Origin: Aminipila sp032051575
GTDB taxonomy: Bacteria; Bacillota; Clostridia; Peptostreptococcales; Anaerovoracaceae
Reading direction: 5' to 3'
DNA length: 64,000 nucleotides
NCBI RefSeq assembly: GCF_032051575.1
Contig: NZ_DAMBYD010000016.1
Coordinates: 10,457 to 74,456 of the forward strand
Position 1 is the first letter of the stretch; every line of letters begins with the position of its first letter. Position numbers and translations under genes: made by a program. This document shows positions 36,018 to 44,162 of the stretch, one piece after another. The notes beneath the pieces were generated by a model. The model was not told where the DNA came from. It was given only the letters and a program-made list of their open reading frames with translations, and ran no database searches.

Positions 36018-36056
36018 AGTAGTTCCCCTTTTTCCCTATAACCTTATATTTTTAAT
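36018..36056 (-). repeat. vanW-derived fragment after stalk/propeller 4
   Basis: The 39 bases following the stalk/propeller 4 stop resemble both the fragment after stalk/propeller 2 (31394-31424) and the vanW segment at 35147-35180, with more changes. They suggest that the stalk/propeller genes were copied together with flanking vanW sequence. Confidence 0.5.
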
Positions 36057-37724
36057 CTAATTCAGTGTACAATTGCATACTTTTTCTGTTGCTATATCGT
36101 AAAAGTACATTTGCTTACCTTCAATCGTCACATTGCTCCCACAATCAGAAGTCTTAAATACAACCTTACCATTTTGATCAAAGATCATAATTCTGTATTT
36201 GGCATTAATTGTTTCTTTAAATGTACATGCTAAATATTCTCCGTTATCTCCTGTTATTTTCATAGAAATAAGTTCTGCATTTGGGTTAAGGGACTCATTA
36301 CTGCCTAAAGCATACAATTTCTTATCTTCCTTCGTAAAATATGGTTTCCCATTTATTACTTTAAAATTAATTTCAGATTCAGATTCCGGTAAGCCTTCAA
36401 TTTTACCAAGGAAGTTTTCAGTTCCATCTTTAAGTGTCACTTTATATACACTTCCCTTGCTTAAATAATAAAGATTATCGCCTTCCATCTGTGCTGTATC
36501 AACATCATCCTTGGAATTACTTACTTTAGTAACTTCATTTGTATCAATATTTACCTTGCATACTTGTTTCTTATCCAAGATATAGTGTCCATCGCTAGAT
36601 TTCCCTAATACTTTTGATGCTCTTACAAACAATTGATTACCTATAAGGGAAAACTCAGGTACTCCTCCAATACATTCTTCTGCCATACCAAAGGATCCTC
36701 CAAAACTTCTTTCCTGTAAGGTATCATACCAATAATCAGGACTTCCAATGGTTACTGATTCTGTTTGACCATTTTTCTGCATACTTAATCCCCCTGGTCC
36801 CGGCGTCGGTCCGATCCAAGTCATGAAAAGCTTATCACCAATTGCTGTCGTTTGATCATAACTACCTTGAATCTCCCGAATAGTTCCGTCAGAATTTAAT
36901 TCAATTTTATTATCGGCCCCCATTACAGCTCCTCCTGAATGAAAAAACAACATTGCCTTACCATTTTCCTCATAGAAATTATGTGAGTTATACTCTTGCG
37001 TATAAAAGTTTCTGTCTAGTTGATATATTTTCTTTGCTTTGGCTATGTTACCAATTGGTGCTTGCATAATGCCGCCTGTTTTATTATCAAAATATACGTA
37101 ACCATTTTTTACCATTACACAGGTGCTTTTCTTGCCAGCATACTTGCTATCTTCGTCTTCTTTTGGTCTGTCATTTGGAAGGGCAATCTGCTGAAGTTTT
37201 ATATTCTTTGATTTTATAACCAAACCATTTTTCCCATCAAAACTATAATCCCATCCAAACTGTTCAACACCATACTTCCAAGTCATTGGGAAATAGGTGA
37301 TATCACGGAATGAGAGAAGTGGATACTGCTCCTTACTGTTATCAATCGCTTTTCCATTTACCTTTATTGGAAAGGATGGAATCTTCGCAGTATAACTTCT
37401 GCCGTTCTTTGATGATGACTTATAGGGATTATAGGCTGCGGTTACCCCTGTAGCGTCTACGAGTAATCCCTCTTTGTTACCCTTCCATGTGGATTCAATT
37501 CCAAGGTACCGACAATCACTATAAGTCATTGGAAAATATGTAATATCCTTATAAACAATTAACGGGTATTTGCTATAGGCATTATTGACTACCTGATTGT
37601 TCATCGTAACCTTAAAATTTGGTAATGTAATATTTACACTTCCACTCTGTCCACCATACACTGCAGTAGACATCCCCATAAGCATAGCTAAAATCAGCAT
37701 TACACTAAAAAATTTTCTTTTCAC
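36057..37724 (-). CDS. Secreted stalk/propeller protein, paralogue 4
   Basis: 555 aa from GTG at 37724 with GAAGGATG five bases upstream. Signal peptide is shorter than in the other copies (ends MSTAVYGG). Two ITYFPMT stalk modules (VTMNNQVVNNAYSKYPLIVY; VNGKAIDNSKEQYPLLSF), propeller repeats (GYVYFDN, LYYLSKGSVYKVTLKDGTE, CKVNIDTNEVTKVS), end SDCGSNVTIEGKQMYFYDIATEKVC. It is upstream of the other three on the transcript and lacks an acidic-tail gene in front of it. Confidence 0.82.
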   Translation of the reverse strand: MKRKFFSVMLILAMLMGMSTAVYGGQSGSVNITLPNFKVTMNNQVVNNAYSKYPLIVYKDITYFPMTYSDCRYLGIESTWKGNKEGLLVDATGVTAAYNPYKSSSKNGRSYTAKIPSFPIKVNGKAIDNSKEQYPLLSFRDITYFPMTWKYGVEQFGWDYSFDGKNGLVIKSKNIKLQQIALPNDRPKEDEDSKYAGKKSTCVMVKNGYVYFDNKTGGIMQAPIGNIAKAKKIYQLDRNFYTQEYNSHNFYEENGKAMLFFHSGGAVMGADNKIELNSDGTIREIQGSYDQTTAIGDKLFMTWIGPTPGPGGLSMQKNGQTESVTIGSPDYWYDTLQERSFGGSFGMAEECIGGVPEFSLIGNQLFVRASKVLGKSSDGHYILDKKQVCKVNIDTNEVTKVSNSKDDVDTAQMEGDNLYYLSKGSVYKVTLKDGTENFLGKIEGLPESESEINFKVINGKPYFTKEDKKLYALGSNESLNPNAELISMKITGDNGEYLACTFKETINAKYRIMIFDQNGKVVFKTSDCGSNVTIEGKQMYFYDIATEKVCNCTLN

Positions 37725-37806
37725 TATAACATCCTTCTTTCATTTATCATTCATTCTAGTTATTTCATTTCGCCTAGAACTTCATTATCAGACAAAACCT
37801 AGAAAA

Positions 37807-38979
37807 TTACGTTTCTTCATTACCTAAGACCTCTGACATTTCACTTATAATCTTTTTGACTGGTTGATGTCCATTATATCTAATAAACATAACTCTTTTG
37901 CCTTTACATACAGATATAATTTTTTCATGCGAATCTTGATATACATATACTTTATCCAAGCCCTTAAACTCTAGTTTATTAATTTTATTTTCATCTGCTT
38001 CATATATGGCTATTTCCTTTGCCAACATTCTAGCAAGAGTTTTACCCACGACTTCATGATATTTCATTCTCATGGAGCATTTATCACCAGCATTAGACTT
38101 ATAAGTTTGATACGCCTTATATTGCTTTGGTGATAATAAAGTAGATTCTGGATCAACATAGTTGTATTCATCTAAATCTATTTCTTTTTGTGTTTCTAAC
38201 AGTTGTCCATTCACTTCGTTTTGATTTTCAATATCTTGAATCAAAACAATTGGCATACTTTCATAAATTTCACTGACAGAAGAAAAACCCTTATCTGTTT
38301 TATAGTCTAAATATGTAGTACCTGCTGAACCAAAAATACCTACAAATATAAAAATAAGAGTAATAGCCCTTCCTATCTTCGATGTAATGAAAGTTCTTAT
38401 TTTCAAATATTTATTATGTTCTAAAAAAAAATTCTTTGATCTACACAATAAAAATATTTCTCTTATTAGTTGAAAAAATCCAACTCCTAAAATACTTCCA
38501 TATAAAATAAATCTCCAAATAGTAATTGAAACTAAGAAAGTAGCAAATAAATTCTTATATAGTTCAAAAAATAATAGTACAGCAATTATACTTATTGAAA
38601 TTAACAGCCCTATGATTTGTTTTCTTATCTGTTTATCAAACCACCCTGTTACAACCTCTGCCATTTCTCCACTCAGGTGTGGACTTTTATTTCTCCATTT
38701 GTTGTCTATGTAAAATATATAATATTCCTTATAGTTTGCTACAAAGGTAAATCCTTGATGTTCTATAATTTTAATCTGCCTCTCAGCTTTTTCCTCATCT
38801 AGAATAACAATTTTGTAATTGTTGTTTTGAGGTTCGCTTTTTTCAAAAGTAGCATATGTATTATCAAATTTGGTTAATATAAAACCGTCTTTTGCTTTCT
38901 CAGTTAGCCATGCTTCATTTTCAGCTAAATCATAGATTTTATACAGCCATTTTCTTTCTACTTCATTTTGCTCAAGCAT
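37807..38979 (-). CDS. DUF2812 membrane protein, copy 3 of the operon
   Basis: 390 aa. The N-terminal 100 residues are a DUF2812 domain (ENEAWLTEKAKDGFILTKF, YKIVILDEEKAERQIKIIEHQGF, YYIFYID), then about three to four membrane helices, then a C-terminal domain: FSSVSEIYESMPIVLIQDIE, SMRMKYHEVVGKTLARML, VCKGKRVMFIRYNGHQPVKKIISEM. DUF2812 proteins often pair with PadR regulators in Firmicutes; function unknown. Nine bases after copy 2, GGAG before ATG. Confidence 0.85.
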   Translation of the reverse strand: MLEQNEVERKWLYKIYDLAENEAWLTEKAKDGFILTKFDNTYATFEKSEPQNNNYKIVILDEEKAERQIKIIEHQGFTFVANYKEYYIFYIDNKWRNKSPHLSGEMAEVVTGWFDKQIRKQIIGLLISISIIAVLLFFELYKNLFATFLVSITIWRFILYGSILGVGFFQLIREIFLLCRSKNFFLEHNKYLKIRTFITSKIGRAITLIFIFVGIFGSAGTTYLDYKTDKGFSSVSEIYESMPIVLIQDIENQNEVNGQLLETQKEIDLDEYNYVDPESTLLSPKQYKAYQTYKSNAGDKCSMRMKYHEVVGKTLARMLAKEIAIYEADENKINKLEFKGLDKVYVYQDSHEKIISVCKGKRVMFIRYNGHQPVKKIISEMSEVLGNEET

Positions 38980-38987
38980 TTTATCTC

Positions 38988-40163
38988 CTATAAAACCTCT
39001 GCCATTTCATTTAATATCTTTTCAACTGGTTGTTTCCCACCATATTCGATTACCATAACTTTCTTCCCTTTACATACAGCTACCAATGTGTCATAAGGCA
39101 CTACATAAATATAAACTTGATCAAACCCATTATATTTGATTTTTTTTATTCTTTCTTTTCTATATGCATCCTGAAAAGCAAGTTCTTTAACTGATATTTT
39201 AGCTAAAATTGTACTTGCAGTTTCATAATACCTTATGCTCATAAAACTCTTAAGCTTATCTTGATATTCATAATCCTGAAAGGAGTAATATTGCTTTTGA
39301 GCAAATAAGTTAGACCCTAATTCAGCGTGATTAAATTCACCGACTTGTTTTTGAGCTTCCAGCAATTTACTTGGTTTGTGGTCTTCCTGCTCTATGTCTT
39401 GAATCAGCACAATCGGCATACTTTCATAAACTTCACTAATAGGAACTACTTCTTTTTCATTTACATAATCCATATACAAGTACATACTAGGATAAATGAT
39501 GAACATAAGAATAATTAAAAAATATATATTTACAGTTCTAATTATTTTTGATTTCATTGAACTTCTAATACTTGAATATTTGTTATTCTCTAGAAAAAAT
39601 TTCTTTGATTTCCTTAAGGTCAAAACCTCATTTATAATTTTAATAAATATTAATGCTAAAATACTTCCATATAAGATAAACCATATAGTAGGGATTCTAT
39701 ATAAAATGTCCACTACTATCTCTTTGCCATAATAACCCACACATCTTGCTGCTATGTAACATAGTATAATAAAAGGTATTAAAAACTCAATTACACTAAA
39801 TTGTCTTTTTATTTGCTTATCGAACCATTTGATTGTAAGCTCTGCTAGTTCATTATTTAACTGTAGTTGTCTATTAGTATCTTTTCCATATCCATGGAAA
39901 ATGTAATACTCTTTAAATTTTGTGGCAAAACTAAACCCTTGGCTTTCTATAATTTTTATCTGCTCTTCAGCCTTTTCCTCATCTAAAATGCTAATTTTAT
40001 AACTTCTATCTTCTGGATTACCTTTAACAAAAGTCGCATATTTATTATCAAAGTTTTTTAATATAAAACCTTTTTGGGCCTGTTCATTCAGCCACATTTC
40101 ATTTTCATGCAGCATGTAAATTTCATCAATCCATCTTTTCTCTTTTTGTAGTTGTTCAGCCAT
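38988..40163 (-). CDS. DUF2812 membrane protein, copy 2 of the operon
   Basis: 391 aa, same plan as its neighbours: DUF2812 (ENEMWLNEQAQKGFILKNF, YKISILDEEKAEEQIKIIESQGFSF), membrane helices, then VYESMPIVLIQDIEQED, MSIRYYETASTILAKI, VCKGKKVMVIEYGGKQPVEKILNEMAEVL. The strong conservation of the outer (M)PIVL(I/L)QDIE and VCKGxKVMxIxY blocks in all three copies shows that the C-terminal domain, not only DUF2812, is under selection. Twelve bases from copy 1. Confidence 0.85.
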   Translation of the reverse strand: MAEQLQKEKRWIDEIYMLHENEMWLNEQAQKGFILKNFDNKYATFVKGNPEDRSYKISILDEEKAEEQIKIIESQGFSFATKFKEYYIFHGYGKDTNRQLQLNNELAELTIKWFDKQIKRQFSVIEFLIPFIILCYIAARCVGYYGKEIVVDILYRIPTIWFILYGSILALIFIKIINEVLTLRKSKKFFLENNKYSSIRSSMKSKIIRTVNIYFLIILMFIIYPSMYLYMDYVNEKEVVPISEVYESMPIVLIQDIEQEDHKPSKLLEAQKQVGEFNHAELGSNLFAQKQYYSFQDYEYQDKLKSFMSIRYYETASTILAKISVKELAFQDAYRKERIKKIKYNGFDQVYIYVVPYDTLVAVCKGKKVMVIEYGGKQPVEKILNEMAEVL

Positions 40164-40174
40164 ATTGCTATCTC

Positions 40175-41308
40175 CTATAATACCTCTGCAACTTCTCTCA
40201 AAATATCAGAAACTGGCTTATCTCCATCATAAGAAATAAACATCACTTTATTTCCTTTGCATACAGAAATAAAATCCATGTAGCCGTCATTATAATAAAC
40301 TTTATCTAGTCCATCATACTCTATTTCTTTCAATTCACCCTTTGTTATACCAAATACATTGTTTATAAGGAGTTCTCTAGCAAGTGGCTCAGCCAGAATT
40401 TTAAAGTTGACTTCATAAAAACGTATGAACATACCATTGCCATTTTCCCCATATGTATTTTCCTGATCTGCCGTATATTGATTAGGGGCCAGAAAAGTAT
40501 GACTTATTTCTGCATAATTATCCTCACTTACGTATTTTTGCAAAACTTTTAGCTCTTTACTTATTTTCTCATCTTTCTCTATGTCTTGAAGAAGTACAAT
40601 GGGCATAAACTTTTGTACCTCGGCTATAGAATATTGATGAGGCTCAACATAAAAATATTTTATGGCTGCAGCTCCAAGAAAAATGGATGCAATTATCATA
40701 ATATATTTAGAAATTGACTTCTTGCAGATTTTACGGGTTATATAAAATTCATTTACCAGATAATGCTTTTTATTTTTGTCTAATGCCCTGTACTCCTTTA
40801 TATTTTCTATTATCAACACGGAGAAAATTAGTGCTACAGGTACAAATATCATAGCAGGTATTTCTACGATATCTGGAAATAATTTAACCCTTTTTATAGA
40901 TAAATTTATAAAAAAACAAATTAAGGCTATCAGGGTTCCACTAAATCTTATAAATATCTGTTTATTGAACCATCTTCTTGCGAATTTGTTCATTTCTTCA
41001 TTTAGTCTAGGCTGAATATTCCTGTATTTCCCATCAATTCTAAATATGTAATATTGAAAATGGCTTTCTACGAAAGTAAATCCCTGTTGCTCCATGATTT
41101 TTATCTGATTTTCTCCCTTTTTGACATCTAAAATAACAATCTTATAAGCTATATCCTGCGGCTCTCCTTCTGTAAAACAAGCATAATCCTTAGCAAAACT
41201 TTTTAATAACAGTCCTTTTTGTGCCTGTTCCCTGAGCCATAATTCATTTTCGCGCAGCATATATAGCTTATTGCTCCAATTTATTTGTTTATCTGCTTCT
41301 TCAGTCAT
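40175..41308 (-). CDS. DUF2812 membrane protein, copy 1 of the operon
   Basis: 377 aa. DUF2812 (ENELWLREQAQKGLLLKSF, YKIVILDVKKGENQIKIMEQQGFTF), helices, then VQKFMPIVLLQDIEKDE, MFIRFYEVNFKILAEPLA, VCKGNKVMFISYDGDKPVSDILREVAEVL. First gene of the DUF2812 operon. GGAG precedes the ATG, and an intrinsic terminator ends only about 20 bases upstream, so there is no room for a promoter between them. Confidence 0.85.
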   Translation of the reverse strand: MTEEADKQINWSNKLYMLRENELWLREQAQKGLLLKSFAKDYACFTEGEPQDIAYKIVILDVKKGENQIKIMEQQGFTFVESHFQYYIFRIDGKYRNIQPRLNEEMNKFARRWFNKQIFIRFSGTLIALICFFINLSIKRVKLFPDIVEIPAMIFVPVALIFSVLIIENIKEYRALDKNKKHYLVNEFYITRKICKKSISKYIMIIASIFLGAAAIKYFYVEPHQYSIAEVQKFMPIVLLQDIEKDEKISKELKVLQKYVSEDNYAEISHTFLAPNQYTADQENTYGENGNGMFIRFYEVNFKILAEPLARELLINNVFGITKGELKEIEYDGLDKVYYNDGYMDFISVCKGNKVMFISYDGDKPVSDILREVAEVL

Positions 41309-41328
41309 TTATTAACTCCAATTTAATA

Positions 41329-41355
41329 CAAAAAAAGATAAGCCACAGCTTATCT
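41329..41355 (-). terminator. Intrinsic terminator in the DUF2812 leader
   Basis: Minus-strand stem AGATAAGC / GCTTATCT (8 bp, TGTG loop; 41348-41355 with 41336-41343) followed by seven Ts. It lies downstream of a good promoter at 41469-41497 and only about 20 bases before the first DUF2812 ATG, so it should control read-through into that operon. It would also stop transcripts from the nnrE unit. Confidence 0.85.
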
Positions 41356-41429
41356 CAAAAAATAAAACAATATATATCATTTAATTGAAACTCTTTTCCC
41401 CCAAAAAAAGTAAACATAGCAACCACCAT
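41355..41429 (-). CDS. Possible 24-codon leader ORF ending on the terminator
   Basis: ATG at 41429 (AGGGGA just upstream, very short spacing) or ATG at 41417 (GGTGG five bases upstream). Both read in one frame to TGA at 41357-41355; the last stop base is the first base of the terminator stem. The peptide is hydrophobic (VVAMFTFFGGKEFQL core). A ribosome ending here would cover the left stem arm. Plausible leader peptide, but too short to prove from one sequence. Confidence 0.35.
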   Translation of the reverse strand: MVVAMFTFFGGKEFQLNDIYCFIF

Positions 41430-41468
41430 TTCCCCTAATTAATTTAAATCCCCTTAAACACTATTTAT

Positions 41469-41497
41469 AGTATACATTTAATTGGAAATATTTTCAA
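41469..41497 (-). promoter_or_regulatory. SigA promoter for the DUF2812 operon
   Basis: On the minus strand TTGAAA (41492-41497), 17 bases, TATACT (41469-41474). It lies just past the nnrE stop codon and gives a leader of about 150 bases before the first DUF2812 gene. Confidence 0.72.
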
Positions 41498-41512
41498 TGA
41501 AATTTGAAAAAT

Positions 41513-42202
41513 TTAATCAATTCCTATATCAACTGCTACGATTTCACCACAGTAAGGTGCAGCTTCCGCTAAACTATGTACTGGCTTTATTCTGTGAAAA
41601 GCTATCGTATAGTCTGCTACTACACTATCTGTGTCTGGTTTCCCTTCATCTCCATTTAAACCAGTAGGTATATCCAAAGCAAAAACCAATTTTATTATGC
41701 TGGAATCATTTTTATGACATGTTTCGTTTATAAGTTTTGTACATGCCCTTACATTTTCTGATAAAACGCCATGAAAACCAGTGCCACAAATAGCATCAAC
41801 TACTAGATCAGATGCCTGAACTATTTCTGGAATAACATGAAAATATGCTTTGGCATCTATAACAGGAATTCCTCTCCTTAAAACTATATTCGCATTTTTA
41901 ACAGCATCTTCGGTTTTAGGATTTCCATCCGCCATAATAACGGCTACATCCATTCCTTTTAAGGCCAGTTCTCTAGCTGCTACATAACCATCACCGCCAT
42001 TGTTTCCTTTGCCGCAAAATATAACTGCATTTATATTATTTATTACGGAATCTTTTTTATTTTTACTGGCCTGAAGTTTATCTATAATAACTTTAACTGC
42101 TGATTTTCCTGCATTCTCCATCATTCTGTAATAACTTAGCCCGGATTCATTGGCTTTTCGTTCAATTTCCTTCATTTCTGCACAAGTAACCATTTGATTC
42201 AT
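41513..42202 (-). CDS. nnrE: NAD(P)H-hydrate epimerase
   Basis: 229 aa, the stand-alone YjeF N-terminal domain; the usual C-terminal NAD(P)HX dehydratase domain is absent. It interconverts the R and S forms of damaged hydrated NAD(P)H so that a dehydratase can repair them. Motifs: YYRMMENAGK, VIFCGKGNNGGDGYVAAREL, DLVVDAICGTGFHG, ALDIPTGLNGDEG, TIAFHRIKPVHSL. AAAGGGGA precedes the ATG. The last gene of a unit with the DUF2089 pair. Confidence 0.9.
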   Translation of the reverse strand: MNQMVTCAEMKEIERKANESGLSYYRMMENAGKSAVKVIIDKLQASKNKKDSVINNINAVIFCGKGNNGGDGYVAARELALKGMDVAVIMADGNPKTEDAVKNANIVLRRGIPVIDAKAYFHVIPEIVQASDLVVDAICGTGFHGVLSENVRACTKLINETCHKNDSSIIKLVFALDIPTGLNGDEGKPDTDSVVADYTIAFHRIKPVHSLAEAAPYCGEIVAVDIGID

Positions 42203-42232
42203 ATTAATGTCCCCTTTATGATATTAAATAAA

Positions 42233-42553
42233 TTATAAATCCCGGATTTTCATTTTTTCCATTTCTTTGTCAGGTTTAAACTTTTCCCGACAGGCAATAT
42301 AAATTACTATAAGAATGGCAGTAGGAATATTTGCTATAAGGAAGGTGGATATAAACATAATAAAAATTTCACCGCTACTTGTAGCTGCATATGCTTCAAT
42401 GCTCAATACCATGAGTATTGAATATCCCAAGCATATAACCGGCAATACCAGTCCTAACCACTTATTTTTCCGTCTGGATAGGAAAATCTGCAGAAATATA
42501 GCCCCCACAAGAATAGCCAATAAAACTACAATACTTATAGATGTCCTTATCAT
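42233..42553 (-). CDS. Small membrane protein paired with DUF2089
   Basis: 106 aa with three predicted helices (5-24, 35-55, 63-88) and a basic cytoplasmic end (CREKFKPDKEMEKMKIRDL). The ATG overlaps the DUF2089 stop by four bases. No family recognised. Two-gene cassettes of a DUF2089 protein and a small membrane protein are common in Firmicutes; the membrane partner may be what the regulator controls. Confidence 0.7.
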   Translation of the reverse strand: MIRTSISIVVLLAILVGAIFLQIFLSRRKNKWLGLVLPVICLGYSILMVLSIEAYAATSSGEIFIMFISTFLIANIPTAILIVIYIACREKFKPDKEMEKMKIRDL

Positions 42554-42855
42554 TTATCTTCCCCCTTTTGAACTTTCTTGTATTCATTGATTAAAATTTT
42601 AGCCGTATCAAAATCAATTTTTTCATTAACTGCAAGCCGTTTTATCAATGCAATATATGGCTCATTATTCGTATCTTCGTTGATCTGAATTTTTTGTATT
42701 AATTTATCCAGTCTCAATCTTACCGTAGGATAAGTTACGCTATATTGATTGGCAATCTCCTTTAAAGAACCAGAAGCCATAATAAACTTCTTAATAAATG
42801 ACACATCCTCATCATCAAGATGCATCATCCATTCAGGTAGAACTTCTATTGACAT
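42550..42855 (-). CDS. DUF2089-family putative DNA-binding protein
   Basis: 101 aa from the ATG at 42855, which has AAGGGGGAG upstream; the longer ORF adds ten residues read through that site. LPEWMMHLDDEDVSFIKKFIMASGSLKEIANQYSVTYPTVRLRLDKLI is a helix-turn-helix of the DUF2089 type. The C-terminal 40 residues are helical. Probable transcription regulator of the operon it heads (small membrane protein, nnrE). Confidence 0.82.
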   Translation of the reverse strand: MSIEVLPEWMMHLDDEDVSFIKKFIMASGSLKEIANQYSVTYPTVRLRLDKLIQKIQINEDTNNEPYIALIKRLAVNEKIDFDTAKILINEYKKVQKGEDK

Positions 42856-42960
42856 TTTCACTCCCCCTTTAATAATATTAAACATATACTATAATTTTAT
42901 TAAAGTCAATAATAAAATTTATTTTTATAAAACTAAAAAATTCTATTATTTTATTTCATA

Positions 42961-43016
42961 TAAAAAAAGAACATAGCACATAATCGCCTAAAGGTCTTAC
43001 TATGTCTATGTTCCTT
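42961..43016 (-). terminator. Terminator after the flavodoxin gene
   Basis: On the minus strand a long hairpin with outer stem GAACATAG / CTATGTTC (43006-43013 with 42969-42976), an inner ACATA / TATGT pairing, and seven Ts after it. It begins about 30 bases after the flavodoxin stop. Confidence 0.78.
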
Positions 43017-43045
43017 TAAATTATATTAAACTAAACAATGTGGTC

Positions 43046-43681
43046 TTATCGAATAAAATTAGTAAATACTTTTGCTGCTTTTTCTGGTTCTTTAACCGTA
43101 TTCTTTCCATTCTCAACCAGCTTCATAAGCCAAGCCATGTTTTTACCTAATACTTGCATTATTTGTTTTCCTTCTTCATCTTGCACTGCTTCTCCTGGCG
43201 CTGTTCCATGTATTACATTCCAGTAATTAGAACCTGGCATGAGCATTTCTGAATAATGAATATAATTATTCAGCTGATTAAATGTGGGTATACCACCTGA
43301 ACGCCTAACGGCAACTACTGATGCTCCAACCTTATGCCTTAAAAGACCACCCGAACTGCCAGCCACATAAAATGCTCTGTCCAGGAATGACTTCATGGTT
43401 CCTGCTATGGCAGAATAGAAAACTGGTGATCCCAGGATTATACCATCAGCTTCTTTCATCTTCTGTACCCATTCATTCACTTCGTCATCCTGTATGATAC
43501 ACTTTTCATCTTTATTTTTAGCGCATGCATTACACGCAAGGCATCCCCTAATGTTTTTGTTTCCCACATGTACAATTTCAACATCTATACCTTGCTTCTC
43601 TAATTCATCTGCAACCATTTTTATTGCATGGTATGTGTTACCTTCCTTTTTAGGACTTCCATTAAATGCAACAACTTTCAT
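43046..43681 (-). CDS. Flavodoxin-family NAD(P)H:FMN oxidoreductase-like protein
   Basis: 211 aa. FMN-binding start KVVAFNGSPKKEGNTYHAI, a cysteine cluster CLACNACAKNKDEKC (three to four cysteines, as in clostridial iron-sulfur flavoproteins), and ADGIILGSPVFYSAIAGTMKSFLDRAF, the NADPH-dependent FMN reductase/WrbA-like pattern. It likely handles quinones, oxygen or nitro compounds. GGAGGAG precedes the ATG. Divergent from an HxlR regulator, the classic layout for redox-controlled reductases. Confidence 0.88.
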   Translation of the reverse strand: MKVVAFNGSPKKEGNTYHAIKMVADELEKQGIDVEIVHVGNKNIRGCLACNACAKNKDEKCIIQDDEVNEWVQKMKEADGIILGSPVFYSAIAGTMKSFLDRAFYVAGSSGGLLRHKVGASVVAVRRSGGIPTFNQLNNYIHYSEMLMPGSNYWNVIHGTAPGEAVQDEEGKQIMQVLGKNMAWLMKLVENGKNTVKEPEKAAKVFTNFIR

Positions 43682-43726
43682 ATATTATACTCCTCCTTAT
43701 TGAATTTCTTTATTATTCATGTTACT

Positions 43727-43781
43727 ATTATAAAAATTAAGTTTAAATATTACAAGTACGCACTATTTTGTATTATAGTAC
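43727..43781 (-). promoter_or_regulatory. Flavodoxin promoter and candidate HxlR operator
   Basis: Minus-strand TTGTAA (43750-43755), 17 bases, TATAAT (43727-43732) is a strong promoter for the flavodoxin gene. Two GTAC elements (43756-43759, 43778-43781) start 22 bp apart, immediately upstream of the -35 and across the region needed for the hxlR-type gene. HxlR proteins commonly bind paired GTAC-type half-sites, so this may be the shared operator. Confidence 0.55.
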
Positions 43782-43812
43782 CCAAAAGGATACTGTTGAA
43801 AGGATAAACATT

Positions 43813-44160
43813 ATGGACTCCAGTTGTAATACTATACAATATAAAGGCAAAAATTATACCTGTACCTTTGAACTTACCATTGATTTGATTGGTGGGAAAT
43901 GGAAACCAATTATTATATGGCGTTTGGGTACAAAAGGAATTCAGAGATTTAATGAATTGAAAAAACTACTTCCCCAGATAACTCAGAAAATGCTAACCCA
44001 ACAGCTAAGGGAATTAGAAGCAGATAATTTAGTTATTAGGAAGGTTTATCCTCAGGTTCCTCCCAAGGTGGAATATTCATTAACTGATTTAGGAGAAACT
44101 TTAATGCCTATCCTTAGTATGATGTGTAGTTGGGGTGATGATTATTATAATAAAGTTTAA
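43813..44160 (+). CDS. HxlR-family transcriptional regulator
   Basis: 115 aa from the ATG at 43813 (AAAGGAT eight bases upstream; an earlier TTG would read through the candidate operator). Winged helix: YTCTFELTIDLIGGKWKPIIIWRLG, RFNELKKLLPQITQKMLTQQLRELE, VPPKVEYSLTDLGETL. The cysteine in the N-terminal CTFE position is that used by redox-sensing members such as HypR/YodB. Likely represses the divergent flavodoxin gene and itself until oxidative or quinone stress. Confidence 0.9.
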   Translation: MDSSCNTIQYKGKNYTCTFELTIDLIGGKWKPIIIWRLGTKGIQRFNELKKLLPQITQKMLTQQLRELEADNLVIRKVYPQVPPKVEYSLTDLGETLMPILSMMCSWGDDYYNKV

Positions 44161-44162
44161 AA

